Shown here: positions 18,642 to 27,413 of the stretch, one piece after another
Layout: every line of letters starts with the position of its first letter
Position numbering within the stretch: position 1 is the first letter of the stretch
Assembly: GCF_005924265.1 (NCBI RefSeq)
Contig: NZ_VCLB01000006.1
Span: forward strand, 248,001-312,000
Reading direction: 5' to 3'
Length of the DNA stretch: 64,000 nucleotides
DNA from: Martelella lutilitoris
GTDB lineage: Bacteria > Pseudomonadota > Alphaproteobacteria > Rhizobiales > Rhizobiaceae
Notes under the pieces: generated by a model
Told to the model about the DNA's origin: nothing
Database searches by the model: none
Seen by the model: only the letters and a program-made list of their open reading frames with translations
Translations under genes and position numbers: made by a program

Positions 18642-18679
18642 GTGACGATCATTGACTTTCGTCACGAAGAGCGTATTAG
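18642..18679 (+). promoter_or_regulatory. Promoter and overlapping operator of the Bcr/CflA gene
   Basis: TTGACT (18652-18657) and TATTAG (18674-18679) with 16 nt between form a likely sigma-70 promoter. A perfect inverted repeat GTGACGA (18642-18648) / TCGTCAC (18659-18665), 10-nt spacer, brackets the -35 box. A bound dimer would occlude RNA polymerase. The regulator is not identified in the window. Confidence 0.5.
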
Positions 18680-18776
18680 GCCTGACTGAACCCGCCAGCC
18701 CGCCACGGCGCCCTCCCGCCGTGTCACTTTGAAAATGCGGATGACTGGTCCCGTAGTTCGTCAAAAGACCTTTTCA

Positions 18777-19991
18777 ATGAAACACGTGAATACGCTGACC
18801 ATGGCGGTCGGGCTGGGCTCAATCACCGCGCTTGCCCCGCTCGCGACCGACATGTATCTCCCCGCCCTCCCCTTGATCGCCAAAGACCTTGCCGCAAGCG
18901 ACGGCGCGATCTCCTATTCCGTCATGACCTTCTTTGCCGGCTTCACAATCGGCCAACTCTTTTACGGTCCGATCTCGGACAGGACCGGCCGCAAACCGAT
19001 GGTTTATGTGGCGGTCGCCCTTTTTATCCTCGGCTCGCTCGGCACCATGTTGTCGCAATCGGTCGAGGCCATGCTGGTCTGGCGCCTCATCCAGGGGCTC
19101 GGCGGCTCTGTCGGCATGGTGACCTCGATGGCCATGGTGCGTGATCTCTACACCGGGCAAACCGCGGCGAAGCTGCTGGCGATCATCATGATGATCACAG
19201 GCCTCGCGCCAATTATCGCACCGATCGTCGGAAGCATGATCCTGCTCATTTCGGGATGGCGGGCAATCTTCGCCTTCTTTGCGGTCTTCGGTCTGTTCAG
19301 CCTCGCCTATATCCGTTTTGCGGTGCCTGAAACGCGCATGGCTGAGCTCAGGCAGCACAGCCGGCCCGGTCATGCCGTCATTCATTACGCACGGCTTCTG
19401 ACCAGCTCGCACTTCATCCCCTTTGCTGGAACGCTGGCGCTCGCCCAGGGCGGCTTCTTTGCCTATGTCGGAGGGTCGTCGGCGGTCTTCATCAACCTCA
19501 AGGGCCTGTCGCCGCAGATGTTTTCGCTCGCCTTCGGTGTGAATGCCATCGGCATGGCGATCGGCGCACAGGGCGGCGCACGGCTGATCGGGCCGCTCGG
19601 CGCGCGCAATGTGGCGCGGATCGCCGCTTCTGCCTACGCACTCTCTCTGATTGCGCTGCTTGGCATCGAGCTTACGATCGGCGCAAGCCTCTGGGTGATG
19701 ATGGTGCTGTTCTTCATCTCCATGACGGCCATGGGCGCGATACTGACCAATTGCAACATGCTGGCCATGGAAGCGCACGGTCAGATCGCCGGCGTCGCGG
19801 CGGCACTTGCCGGCGCGCTCGGCTTCGGGCTTGGCGCGGTCGGCTCCGGCCTCGTCAGCGCCTTTGCCGATGGCACGGCGGTCCCGCTTCTCGCAATCAT
19901 GGCCGCATTTGCGACGCTGGCTGCGCTTGTCGCGCTGACATCGTTCGGACGGGAGGTGATGCACCCCATGGCGCATGCCCATCACGAATAA
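18777..19991 (+). CDS. Bcr/CflA-type MFS drug exporter
   Basis: 404-residue, 12-helix transporter. The start of the first helix (LGSITALAPLATDMYLPALP) and the loop-2 motif FYGPISDRTGRKPMVY define the Bcr/CflA group (DHA1), proton-driven exporters of bicyclomycin, chloramphenicol, sulfonamides and cysteine-like compounds. WRLIQGLGGSVGMV is motif B/C. The ATG at 18777 begins MKHVNTLTMAVG close to the first helix. Two ATGs 36-42 nt upstream are in frame, and no clear ribosome site separates the choices. It is probably controlled by the inverted repeat over its promoter. Substrate unknown. Confidence 0.88.
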   Translation: MKHVNTLTMAVGLGSITALAPLATDMYLPALPLIAKDLAASDGAISYSVMTFFAGFTIGQLFYGPISDRTGRKPMVYVAVALFILGSLGTMLSQSVEAMLVWRLIQGLGGSVGMVTSMAMVRDLYTGQTAAKLLAIIMMITGLAPIIAPIVGSMILLISGWRAIFAFFAVFGLFSLAYIRFAVPETRMAELRQHSRPGHAVIHYARLLTSSHFIPFAGTLALAQGGFFAYVGGSSAVFINLKGLSPQMFSLAFGVNAIGMAIGAQGGARLIGPLGARNVARIAASAYALSLIALLGIELTIGASLWVMMVLFFISMTAMGAILTNCNMLAMEAHGQIAGVAAALAGALGFGLGAVGSGLVSAFADGTAVPLLAIMAAFATLAALVALTSFGREVMHPMAHAHHE

Positions 19992-20006
19992 GAACCGAAA
20001 CGCGTC

Positions 20007-20045
20007 GGCGCGCGGATTGGTTCCCCGCCGGCGCGCCTTTATTTT
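20007..20045 (+). terminator. Terminator after the Bcr/CflA gene
   Basis: GGCGCGC (20007-20013) pairs with GCGCGCC (20031-20037) across a 17-nt loop and is followed by TTTATTTT, 15 nt past the stop. It is a likely intrinsic terminator. Confidence 0.65.
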
Positions 20046-20089
20046 GAGGAATTTTCAGGTTGTCGGCGGGGCTCTTCGTCCCTATGTAT

Positions 20090-20103
20090 TTGGCAATCGC
20101 CAA
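20090..20103. promoter_or_regulatory. Inverted repeat before sodB
   Basis: TTGGC-AATC-GCCAA is a perfect 5-4-5 inverted repeat 33 nt before the sodB start. Its position fits an operator or a small 5'-leader hairpin. No named regulator can be assigned from the sequence. Confidence 0.3.
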
Positions 20104-20136
20104 TTACCTATTCGGCTGCAAAAAGGAGTATTGAAG

Positions 20137-20739
20137 ATGGCTTTTGAACTTCCGGAACTGCCTTACGCCTACGACGCGCTCGCCCCCTACATGTCGGCTG
20201 AGACGCTCGAATTCCACCACGACAAGCACCACAACACTTATGTGACCACCGGCAACAAGCTGGCGGAAGAGGCCGGCCTCGGCAATCTTCCGGTCGAGGA
20301 AGTCATGGTCAAGGCATACGGCTCCAACCAGCCGCTCTTCAACAATGCCGCACAGCACTTCAACCACCTGCACTTCTGGAAGTGGATGAAGAAGGACGGC
20401 GGCGGCACCAAGCTGCCGGGCGCGCTCGAGAGCGCGATTTCTTCCGATCTCGGCGGCTACGACAAGTTCAAGGCCGATTTCATCGCCGCAGGCGTCGGCC
20501 AGTTCGGCTCGGGCTGGGCATGGCTCGCCGTCAAGGACGGCAAGCTGGAGATCATGAAGACCCCGAACGGCGAAAACCCGGTCGTCCATGGCGCGAAGCC
20601 GATCCTCGGCGTCGATGTGTGGGAACACTCCTATTATATCGACTACCGCAACGCGCGTCCGAAATATCTCGAAGCCTTCGTCGACAGCCTCGTCAACTGG
20701 GACTATGTCCTGGAACTCTACGAAGGCGCCACGAAGTAA
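20137..20739 (+). CDS. sodB: Superoxide dismutase, Fe type (possibly cambialistic)
   Basis: 200-residue enzyme that dismutates superoxide to peroxide and oxygen. The four metal ligands are present: His27 (EFHHDKHH), His77 (FNHLHFW), Asp160 and His164 (DVWEHSYYIDY). Gln73 in NNAAQHFNH is the position that marks iron-type enzymes; manganese types have Gly there. Some rhizobial relatives accept either metal, so strict Fe use is an inference. The protein starts directly with MAFELPELPYAYDAL and has no signal peptide, so it is cytoplasmic. The ribosome site is AAGGAG, 12 nt upstream. A strong terminator follows. Confidence 0.94.
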   Translation: MAFELPELPYAYDALAPYMSAETLEFHHDKHHNTYVTTGNKLAEEAGLGNLPVEEVMVKAYGSNQPLFNNAAQHFNHLHFWKWMKKDGGGTKLPGALESAISSDLGGYDKFKADFIAAGVGQFGSGWAWLAVKDGKLEIMKTPNGENPVVHGAKPILGVDVWEHSYYIDYRNARPKYLEAFVDSLVNWDYVLELYEGATK

Positions 20740-20763
20740 GTCTTCGTCTTCGACGGAACGCGA

Positions 20764-20790
20764 AAGCCCGGTCCTTGCGCCGGGCTTTTT
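20764..20790 (+). terminator. Intrinsic terminator of sodB
   Basis: AAGCCCGG (20764-20771) pairs with CCGGGCTT (20780-20787) around an 8-nt loop and runs into TTTTT. It lies 25 nt past the stop codon. Confidence 0.9.
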
Positions 20791-20819
20791 GCTTTTGGCG
20801 CCGGCAAAGTCACCCGATC

Positions 20820-20966
20820 GTGGTCGAGACCCGTTTCATCATCGATCCCGACGATACGCAGGAATTCCTGCGGCTGATGATCGAGCGCTTCCTCGAACTG
20901 CATCGCGGCGAAGGCAAGCCGGAAGCCCGACGCATGATCGAGCGGCGCTCAACAGGAGCCGCTTGA
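20820..20966 (+). other. Short open frame of doubtful status
   Basis: A GTG-initiated frame of 48 codons (start VVETRFIIDPDD, end ERRSTGAA) fills part of the 270-nt gap between sodB and the ClbS-like gene. It has no ribosome site and no family I recognise. The amphipathic composition (EFLRLMIERFLELH) looks protein-like, so it may be a remnant of a larger gene or a small protein. The stop codon overlaps the FixK/FNR-type box. Confidence 0.25.
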
Positions 20967-20976
20967 CCGGGATCAA
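20963..20976. promoter_or_regulatory. FixK/FNR-type box before the ClbS-like gene
   Basis: TTGACCGGGATCAA matches TTGAY-N4-RTCAA exactly. Its centre is 40.5 bp before the ATG at 21010. A class II activator site would therefore place the transcript start at or within a base of the start codon, and no ribosome site is visible between them. A leaderless transcript is possible. Confidence 0.5.
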
Positions 20977-21009
20977 GGTGCACATGATCTCTTTTGGCGT
21001 CAATAGGCC

Positions 21010-21510
21010 ATGCCAGCCGCCACGAACAAATCTGAATTGCTGACGGTCTTCGACAAGGAGTTGGCGAAGCTGCGGAAAACGCTCGATCCGGTCGACGAGG
21101 AGCGCGCGCGCCTGTCATCGCCTGACGACCCGACCACGATCAAGGGCGTTATTGCGCACAGAACCCATTGGATGGGCATGTTCCACCGATGGTACGAAGA
21201 CGGCATTGCCGGCCGGCAGGTGTTTGTGCCGGCCGAAGGCTACAAATGGAACCAGCTCAAAGCTTATAACGCTCCAATTTACGCGAAGGGCGACAACACC
21301 CCTTGGGACGCGTTGCGGCCGGATTTTGATGCCGCCTGCGAGCGGTTGCGGTCCTTTATCCTATCCCGGGACGATCACGAACTCTACGCCAACGGTCTTT
21401 ATGGCTGGACCGGGAAATGGACGCTTGGCCGATATGCCGAAGCCTCGGGACCATCGCATTTCCGCTCGGCGCACACCTACATTCGCAAGACGTTGAATTC
21501 CGCCCAATAA
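21010..21510 (+). CDS. ClbS/DfsB family four-helix protein
   Basis: 166-residue protein of the DinB-like ClbS/DfsB (DUF1706) family. It shows the full series of landmarks: TNKSELLTVFDKELAKLRK, IKGVIAHRTHWMGMFHRWY, FVPAEGYKWNQLKAYN and ELYANGLYGWTGKWTLGRYA. E. coli ClbS is a cyclopropane hydrolase that protects the producer from colibactin; DfsB is a related protein. No biosynthetic cluster is nearby, so here the gene is an orphan, possibly giving protection against a DNA-damaging small molecule. No ribosome site precedes the ATG. The next gene converges 37 nt away. Confidence 0.85.
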   Translation: MPAATNKSELLTVFDKELAKLRKTLDPVDEERARLSSPDDPTTIKGVIAHRTHWMGMFHRWYEDGIAGRQVFVPAEGYKWNQLKAYNAPIYAKGDNTPWDALRPDFDAACERLRSFILSRDDHELYANGLYGWTGKWTLGRYAEASGPSHFRSAHTYIRKTLNSAQ

Positions 21511-21547
21511 ACGTCGGCTTTTGCGCCGTGTCCTGAGCCTGCCGGGA

Positions 21548-22834
21548 TCAACGCAGCAGTTCGTTCTTCAGCTCAGGCGTTGGCCAGCAGGTCTGGCTTA
21601 CCCGGTTGCGCATCTGCCAGTCGCCGATGGAGCGGCGGGTCTTGTAGCCGACGAGGCCGTCGGCGCCGCCGGTGTCATAGCCCATGCCCATCAGCTTCCG
21701 CTGCATGGCGGCGACATCGGAACGCAGAAGCGTGCCGGTCCTCTGCCAGGGTTGCACGAAAGCGCCCATGCCATACTGGATACGGTCGGCAAGATTGCCG
21801 ACAAAAAGGGCATAGAGGTCGGAATTGTTGTATTCCTTGAGCACATAGAAATTCGGCGTGACGATGAATTCGGGGCCGTAGCGGCCCTGCGGCACCAGCA
21901 TCATGCCGGGCTTGCGCAATTCGTCCGCCGGAAAGCTCTTGCCCTGAACGCGGGCAATGCCCTGCTTCACCCATGCGGAAATCGCCCGTGCATTGTCCGG
22001 GCCCTCCTGCGCGCAAGACACATTGTCCGGAATGACGGCTTCATAGCCCCAGTCACGGCCGCGCTCCCAGCCGTCGCTTGCCAGATGCTTGGCGATGGTC
22101 GCAAGCGAATCCGGCACCGAATCCCAAACGTCGATGACGCCGTCGCCGTCAAAATCGACGGCATAGTTCTGGAAGTTCGACGGCATCAGCTGCGGCTGGC
22201 CGAAGGCGCCGGCCCACGAAGCCTTGCGCTTGTCGAGAGGCGCCGCGCCGCTCTGGATGATCTGGAGTGCGGCGATGAATTCGCGCTGGAACATCTGCTG
22301 GCGCGAGCCGGTCATGAAGGCCTTGGTGCCGAGCACTTGCAGGATGTCGTATTTTTCCTCCGCCGCGCCGTAGCCCATTTCCCGGCCCCAGATGGCGAGC
22401 ACGATGCGTCCCGGCACGCCGTAGCGCGCCTCGATCCGATCCAGAACCGGTTTGTACTGCCGGTAGAGCTGACGTCCCTTGACGGCAAGATAGTTCAGGT
22501 TGTTCTCGGAGAAATAGGGGCCCGGCTCGGAAAATTCCGGCTGGGTCTGCGCCCGTTTTTGCGGCGGGGTCGTACCCGGCGGCACGAGATCGGGCAGCGA
22601 CCAGTTGATCGAAAGCCCCTTTGTGACCCGGTCATAGGTGCTTGCCGAAACGCCGGAGCGCAGGGCGGCACTGCGCATATCCGTCGCCAGCCAGTTCTGG
22701 AACTGGCGGTCGACCTGGCCGCGGTCATAGGCATTGGCAACGTTTGAGACCCCCGCGCCGGCCGCAAAGGCGAGCATGAAGGCGGCAAGCGCGCAGACGA
22801 CACGCACGGCATTGAGCAGTCGGAACCTGAACAT
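21548..22834 (-). CDS. Lytic murein transglycosylase, MltB-like with C-terminal peptidoglycan-binding domain
   Basis: 428-residue exported enzyme that cleaves the MurNAc-GlcNAc bond with formation of 1,6-anhydro ends. The N-terminus is a signal peptide (LLNAVRVVCALAAFMLAFAAGAG region, about residues 5-28). The catalytic domain has the Glu in VLAIWGREMGYG, followed by SWAGAFGQPQLMPSNF and DGDGVIDVWDSVPDSLATIA, the MltB-family landmarks. The last 60 residues (MQRKLMGMGYDTGGADGLVG, KTRRSIGDWQ) form a PG_binding_1 module. The ATG at 22834 follows AGGAGA by 6 nt; an open frame upstream is ignored. It acts in cell-wall turnover. Confidence 0.92.
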   Translation of the reverse strand: MFRFRLLNAVRVVCALAAFMLAFAAGAGVSNVANAYDRGQVDRQFQNWLATDMRSAALRSGVSASTYDRVTKGLSINWSLPDLVPPGTTPPQKRAQTQPEFSEPGPYFSENNLNYLAVKGRQLYRQYKPVLDRIEARYGVPGRIVLAIWGREMGYGAAEEKYDILQVLGTKAFMTGSRQQMFQREFIAALQIIQSGAAPLDKRKASWAGAFGQPQLMPSNFQNYAVDFDGDGVIDVWDSVPDSLATIAKHLASDGWERGRDWGYEAVIPDNVSCAQEGPDNARAISAWVKQGIARVQGKSFPADELRKPGMMLVPQGRYGPEFIVTPNFYVLKEYNNSDLYALFVGNLADRIQYGMGAFVQPWQRTGTLLRSDVAAMQRKLMGMGYDTGGADGLVGYKTRRSIGDWQMRNRVSQTCWPTPELKNELLR

Positions 22835-23008
22835 CGGACGTCTCCTTCTCGCGCGCGATCTTGGAGAAAGATGGTTACCGAATGGTAAACGGTAAGGCCC
22901 CCACGCCAAGGAGATGAACCGCCTGCGATCACAGTCTGGTGAACGGCAGGAAGCCCCGTTTGAAGGCATAGGCCTTCAAACGCGCCTCACATACGAATGC
23001 GCTGTGGT

Positions 23009-23416
23009 TCAGCCCTTTCCGGCTTCGACATCGGGGCCGAAATCATTGGTCTGCGCCTGCCCCGGCTGGACGTACCAGAAAAGCAAAAGCAGGATACCGA
23101 TGCCGGTGAGGACAAGAAGCAGCCACCAGCCGCTGTGGTTGACGTCATGCAGACGGCGCGCGGCAACAGCAATATTCGGCACCAGAATGGCAAGGCTCCA
23201 GATACCGCCGAGAAAGCCCGGCTGCGAACTGCCGAACAGGGCATAGTCGATCCCGGACAAAATCACGCTGACGATCGCGGTCCCGAGTACCCAGAACCAG
23301 AAAGCGCCGCGCGACGACCGTCCGCGAAACAATGCGTAATTGCTGAAACCAAGCCGGAGAGCCTCACCGAACCCCACATTGCGGTGCTCTCTGCCGATGT
23401 AACCTGTCTCTGTCAT
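23009..23416 (-). CDS. DUF805 inner membrane protein
   Basis: 135-residue protein with three to four membrane helices. NYALFRGRSSRGAFWFWVLG at the first helix and IAVAARRLHDVNHSGWWLLL in the second half are the DUF805 signatures. The family is widespread and of unknown function; some members are linked to phage or envelope stress responses. GGGGATC lies before the ATG at 23416. The 270 nt between this gene and uppP contain no convincing gene. Confidence 0.86.
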   Translation of the reverse strand: MTETGYIGREHRNVGFGEALRLGFSNYALFRGRSSRGAFWFWVLGTAIVSVILSGIDYALFGSSQPGFLGGIWSLAILVPNIAVAARRLHDVNHSGWWLLLVLTGIGILLLLFWYVQPGQAQTNDFGPDVEAGKG

Positions 23417-23686
23417 GTTGATCCCCTGCTTCTCAGATTAACCCCTGGGCGGACAGGATACGCGCTCTTTCCATATTGGCAAGCAGCACGCCATGCCCGC
23501 AAAGCAAGAGGAAGCCTTCCTGGATTGGCAACCGAAGCGCAGCTTTCCAATAGCACCCCGTTCGGCTACTAATGGCAGGTGATTGCATGACCCTCGGGGC
23601 GACCACGGTTGCGGCACAGGACCGTGTGTTTTTCATAAGCGCTTTTTCAGTTACAGTTTTCCTTATGAGCAGGGATATTTAAAAGC

Positions 23687-24535
23687 ATGGATATCGGTTG
23701 GATCGAAGCCGCCTTTCTCGGCCTCTTGCAGGGCCTCACGGAATTTCTTCCCATTTCCTCAAGTGCACATCTGCGCATTGCCGGCGAGTTCCTGCCTTCG
23801 GGCGCTGATCCCGGCGCGGCGTTTACGGCGATTACCCAAATCGGCACGGAGACGGCGGTTCTCGTCTATTTCTGGTCCGACATCATGCGCATCGCCAGCG
23901 CCTGGCTCGCCAAGAACCTAAAATTCGGCGCCTATCCGGGCCGCCATTCCGCCGACGATGTGCGCATGGGCTGGCTGATCATCATCGGCTCCGTGCCGAT
24001 CGTCGTTCTCGGGCTCCTGTTCAAGGACCAGATCGAGCATTCGCTGCGCAATCTCTATATCACCGCCACCATGCTGATCGTCTTCGGCCTGATCATGGGC
24101 TATGCCGACAAGGTGGGCGCCAAGAAGGTCACGCTCGACAGGCTTTCCTGGCGCGACGGCATTCTTTACGGCTTCGCCCAGGCGATGGCGCTGATCCCTG
24201 GCGTCTCGCGTTCCGGCGGCACCATCAGCGCCGGTCTTCTGCTCGGCTACACCCGCGAGGCGGCGGCCCGCTATTCCTTCCTGCTCGCTGTGCCGGCCGT
24301 GTTCGGTTCCGGCTTCTATCAGCTTTTCAAGAGCATCGGCGAGGACAATCCGGTCGGCTGGGGCGCGACAGCGCTTGCGACCCTGATTGCCTTCGTCGTC
24401 GGCTATGCGGTGATCGTGTTCTTCCTCAAGCTCGTTTCCACCCGCAACTACATGCCCTTCGTCTACTATCGCGTGATCCTCGGCGGCGCGCTTCTCGTGC
24501 TTCTGGCGATGGGCGTGATCAGTCCCGGCGGTTAG
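23687..24535 (+). CDS. uppP: Undecaprenyl-diphosphatase
   Basis: 282-residue, multi-helix BacA-family enzyme that hydrolyses undecaprenyl pyrophosphate at the periplasmic face and recycles the lipid carrier of peptidoglycan and polysaccharide synthesis. The catalytic signatures are intact: [20 protein letters not shown] near residues 11-30 (with the essential Glu) and [14 protein letters not shown] in the middle. Length is normal. No strong ribosome site precedes the ATG (AGGGATA is 13 nt away). The neighbours fzlA and queG follow in the same direction. Confidence 0.95.
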   Translation: MDIGWIEAAFLGLLQGLTEFLPISSSAHLRIAGEFLPSGADPGAAFTAITQIGTETAVLVYFWSDIMRIASAWLAKNLKFGAYPGRHSADDVRMGWLIIIGSVPIVVLGLLFKDQIEHSLRNLYITATMLIVFGLIMGYADKVGAKKVTLDRLSWRDGILYGFAQAMALIPGVSRSGGTISAGLLLGYTREAAARYSFLLAVPAVFGSGFYQLFKSIGEDNPVGWGATALATLIAFVVGYAVIVFFLKLVSTRNYMPFVYYRVILGGALLVLLAMGVISPGG

Positions 24536-24670
24536 GCCGGTCACCCATCGTTAATCCTTCGGCGATAGGATGGCCTCACTCGAACCCGAAAGGCCCGCTC
24601 CGGCCCTTGTCCGCGCCTGAAAACCGGATCGGGGTCATGGCCGCGCCCCGTTCCATGCGACGAAAGCCAG

Positions 24671-25363
24671 ATGTCTACGCTCTACCATCACCCCATGTCC
24701 GCCGCATCGCGTTTCATTCGCCTGGTCATCGGCGAATATGCCTTCGAGGTCGACCTGATCGAGGAACGGCCCTGGGAAAAGCGCAAGGCCTTTCTCACCG
24801 CCAATCCGGCCGGAACATTGCCGGTCTATGTCGATGACAATATGCGCGCGCTCTGCGGCCCCTTCGTCATCGCCGAATTCATGGACGAGACCCATGGCGT
24901 GCTCCAGCGCGAGCGACGGCTGCTTGCAGAGGAACCCTTCCAGCGCGCCGAGATCCGCCGGCTGACCGAATGGTTCCTGTTGAAACTGGAACAGGACGTC
25001 ACCTACCCGCTCTGCCGCGAACGGGTCTACAAGCTGCAGATGGGAAGCGAGCACGGCGGCGGCGCCCCGGATTCGCGCGTCCTGCGCGCCGCCCGCGCGA
25101 ATATCCGCCAGCACATGAAATATCTGGCCTGGCTTGCGGGCAACCGTGGCTGGCTTGCGGGCAAGCGCATGAGCTATGCCGACCTTTCGGCCGGCGGCGC
25201 CATCTCCGCCCTCGACTATCTGGGCGAGATCAACTGGGACGAGGTGCCGGCTGCCAAGGAATGGTACCAGCGCCTCAAGTCACGTCCCGCCTTCCGCGCC
25301 CTGCTTGCCGACCGCGTGCGCGGCGTCGTGCCGGTTTCCCACTACGCCGATCTGGATTTTTGA
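24671..25363 (+). CDS. fzlA: FtsZ-binding GST-like protein FzlA
   Basis: 230-residue glutathione S-transferase fold. The N-terminal thioredoxin-like part begins [20 protein letters not shown] and includes [12 protein letters not shown]; the helical C-terminal part ends [15 protein letters not shown]. This pattern matches FzlA of Hyphomicrobiales, an alphaproteobacterial division factor that curves FtsZ filaments and is not known to act as a GST enzyme. The position between uppP and queG supports the call. The assignment is by remembered family features; an ordinary GST is the alternative. The upstream 135 nt hold a lone GTTAA. Confidence 0.8.
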   Translation: MSTLYHHPMSAASRFIRLVIGEYAFEVDLIEERPWEKRKAFLTANPAGTLPVYVDDNMRALCGPFVIAEFMDETHGVLQRERRLLAEEPFQRAEIRRLTEWFLLKLEQDVTYPLCRERVYKLQMGSEHGGGAPDSRVLRAARANIRQHMKYLAWLAGNRGWLAGKRMSYADLSAGGAISALDYLGEINWDEVPAAKEWYQRLKSRPAFRALLADRVRGVVPVSHYADLDF

Positions 25364-25398
25364 GCCGCGAGACGCCACGTTTATCAGAACGGCGGAAT

Positions 25399-26553
25399 AT
25401 GAGCGGTGGATCAATGGCTGAACGCCAGGACAGACTGAAACGCTTTTTGAAGGACGAGGCGCGAGCCATCGGCTTCGATGCCTGTCGCATCGCGCGCGCC
25501 GATGACATGCCGGACTCTGCCGCGGCGCTGAGGGACTTCGTCGAAAACGGCTATCACGGCCAGATGGCATGGATGAACGAGACGCTTGAACGACGCTCCT
25601 CCCCTCTCAGCCTCTGGCCCGAAGCCCGCTCCGTCATCATGCTGGCCATGAACTACGGCCCGGATGAAGACCCGCGCCCGCTGCTGGAGCGGCGCGACCG
25701 CGCCAATATCTCCGTCTATGCGCGCAACCGCGACTATCACGATGTCATCAAGGGCAAGCTGAAGCAGATGGCGGGCCGGTTCGCCGCGCGTTCCGGAGCG
25801 GATGTGAAGGTCTTCGTCGACACCGCCCCGGTGATGGAGAAGCCGCTCGCCGAAAAGGCCGGCATTGGCTGGCAGGGCAAGCACACCAATCTGGTGAGCC
25901 GTGACTATGGCTCCTGGCTGTTTCTCGGTTCGATCTTCACCACCGAAGCGCTGGACCCCGACAGCGCGGAGAAGGATCACTGCGGCTCCTGCCGTGCCTG
26001 TCTCGACGTCTGTCCGACCGATGCCTTTCCCGCGCCCTACAGGCTGGATGCCCGTCGCTGCATCTCCTACCTCACCATCGAGCATCACGGCGTCATCCCC
26101 GAGGAATTCAGAAGCGCCATGGGCAACCGCATCTATGGCTGCGACGACTGCCTGGCCGCCTGCCCCTGGAACAAGTTCGCCGAGACCGCCTCGGAAATGA
26201 AGCTTTCCGCGCGCGCGGACCTGAAAGCCCCGGAACTCTCCATGTTCCTTGGTTTTGACGATGCCGCCTTCCGAAAATTCTTCACCGGCTCGCCGGTCAA
26301 ACGGATCGGGCGCGACCGTTTCGTCCGCAATTGCCTTATCGCCGCCGGCAACAGCGGTCATCCTCATCTGGCCGCGCACTGCCGGTCGCTGCTGGAGGAC
26401 GACAGCGCGGCCGTGCGCGCCATGGCAGTGTGGGCGCTCGCCCGCCTGCTTTCGAAAACGGAATTTGCCGCATTGGCAAAGTCGCGCTTACGTGACACTG
26501 ATGAAGACGTTCGCCGTGAATGGAAACGCGAGGAGGAAGTGCCATGCATCTAG
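25399..26553 (+). CDS. queG: Epoxyqueuosine reductase
   Basis: 384-residue cobalamin- and iron-sulfur-dependent enzyme that reduces epoxyqueuosine to queuosine in the wobble base of tRNAs. Two [4Fe-4S] motifs are visible: [16 protein letters not shown] and [14 protein letters not shown]. The N-terminal region ([20 protein letters not shown], then [20 protein letters not shown]) and the [20 protein letters not shown] block are typical. A HEAT-like tail follows. The ATG at 25399 is used; a second ATG at 25414 has a slightly better ribosome site and cannot be excluded. The end overlaps the next gene by 10 nt. Confidence 0.95.
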   Translation: MSGGSMAERQDRLKRFLKDEARAIGFDACRIARADDMPDSAAALRDFVENGYHGQMAWMNETLERRSSPLSLWPEARSVIMLAMNYGPDEDPRPLLERRDRANISVYARNRDYHDVIKGKLKQMAGRFAARSGADVKVFVDTAPVMEKPLAEKAGIGWQGKHTNLVSRDYGSWLFLGSIFTTEALDPDSAEKDHCGSCRACLDVCPTDAFPAPYRLDARRCISYLTIEHHGVIPEEFRSAMGNRIYGCDDCLAACPWNKFAETASEMKLSARADLKAPELSMFLGFDDAAFRKFFTGSPVKRIGRDRFVRNCLIAAGNSGHPHLAAHCRSLLEDDSAAVRAMAVWALARLLSKTEFAALAKSRLRDTDEDVRREWKREEEVPCI

Positions 26554-27410
26554 TTGTTTTCGGCGCCGGCTATTCCGGTCGCGCGATTGCCTCGGCCCTG
26601 GCGCCGGCATGCCATCACGTTGCCGGCACGACACGATCGGCGGAGAATGCCGCGATGCTCGGCGCCGGCGGCATCGAAACCTTCATCTTCGACGGCGAAA
26701 CCATCGACCGGTCGCTCGCCCGCAAGCTGCGCCAGGCGACGCACATCGTCCAGACCATTCCCCCCGGCGAGGAAGGCGACCCCCTCCTGAACATCGCCCG
26801 CCGCGTGGTGCATTTCGAACTGCCGTCGCTGCAATGGATCTGCTACCTCTCCACGGTCGGGGTGTATGGCGACCATGACGGCGCCTGGGTCGACGAGACG
26901 TCGGAATGCCGGCCGACATCGGAGCGTTCCAGGCGACGGCTCGAGGTCGAGCGGCAATGGCTGGAAACAGGCGAGGAGCACGGCATTCCGGTGGCGATCC
27001 TGAGGCTTTCCGGCATCTATGGTCCGGGCCGCAATGCCTTCCGCCGGCTGATGGAGGGCACCCAGAAGCGGGTCATCAAGGAGAACCAGGTTTTCAACCG
27101 CATCCGGGTCGAGGATATCGGCTATGCCACCGCCTTCCTTGCCGAACACGGCTTCGGCGGGATCTTCAACGTCACCGACAGCGAACCTTCGCCGCCGCAG
27201 GACGTGATCGTGGAGGCCGCCCGGCTGATGGGAATCGAGCCACCGCCGGAGATCCCCTTCGAGGACGCCGACCTCTCGCCGATGGCGCGCTCCTTCTGGG
27301 GCGAGAACAAGCGGGTCAGCAATGCCAAGCTGAAGAAGCTCGGCTATGAGTTCGAGTTTCCCAACTACCGGCAATCGCTCAGGCAGATGTGGGACATGAA
27401 GGCTTACTGA
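26544..27410 (+). CDS. NAD(P)-dependent epimerase/dehydratase-like SDR
   Basis: 288-residue extended short-chain dehydrogenase. The dinucleotide motif is at the very N-terminus ([20 protein letters not shown]). [16 protein letters not shown] contains the active-site region and [15 protein letters not shown] is the substrate-domain signature. The degenerate Tyr-x-x-x-Lys region resembles YeeZ-type atypical SDRs, so catalysis is uncertain. The ATG at 26544 overlaps queG by 10 nt and has AGGAGG 9 nt before it, so translation is probably coupled. The next gene starts 3 nt after the stop. Confidence 0.85.
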   Translation: MHLVVFGAGYSGRAIASALAPACHHVAGTTRSAENAAMLGAGGIETFIFDGETIDRSLARKLRQATHIVQTIPPGEEGDPLLNIARRVVHFELPSLQWICYLSTVGVYGDHDGAWVDETSECRPTSERSRRRLEVERQWLETGEEHGIPVAILRLSGIYGPGRNAFRRLMEGTQKRVIKENQVFNRIRVEDIGYATAFLAEHGFGGIFNVTDSEPSPPQDVIVEAARLMGIEPPPEIPFEDADLSPMARSFWGENKRVSNAKLKKLGYEFEFPNYRQSLRQMWDMKAY

Positions 27411-27413
27411 GGG

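Noticed and set aside
18819-19985. A 388-codon minus-strand frame under the Bcr/CflA gene
   Set aside because: Its composition (His-, Arg- and Asp-rich) is typical of the antisense of a membrane protein gene.
22861-22900. Possible CtrA site before the lytic transglycosylase (repeats of GGTTA/GGTAA)
   Set aside because: The spacing and sequence do not fit TTAA-N7-TTAA; the resemblance is superficial.
23433-23636. A 67-codon minus-strand frame in the DUF805-uppP gap
   Set aside because: No ribosome site, no hydrophobic or domain pattern, and no family recognised.
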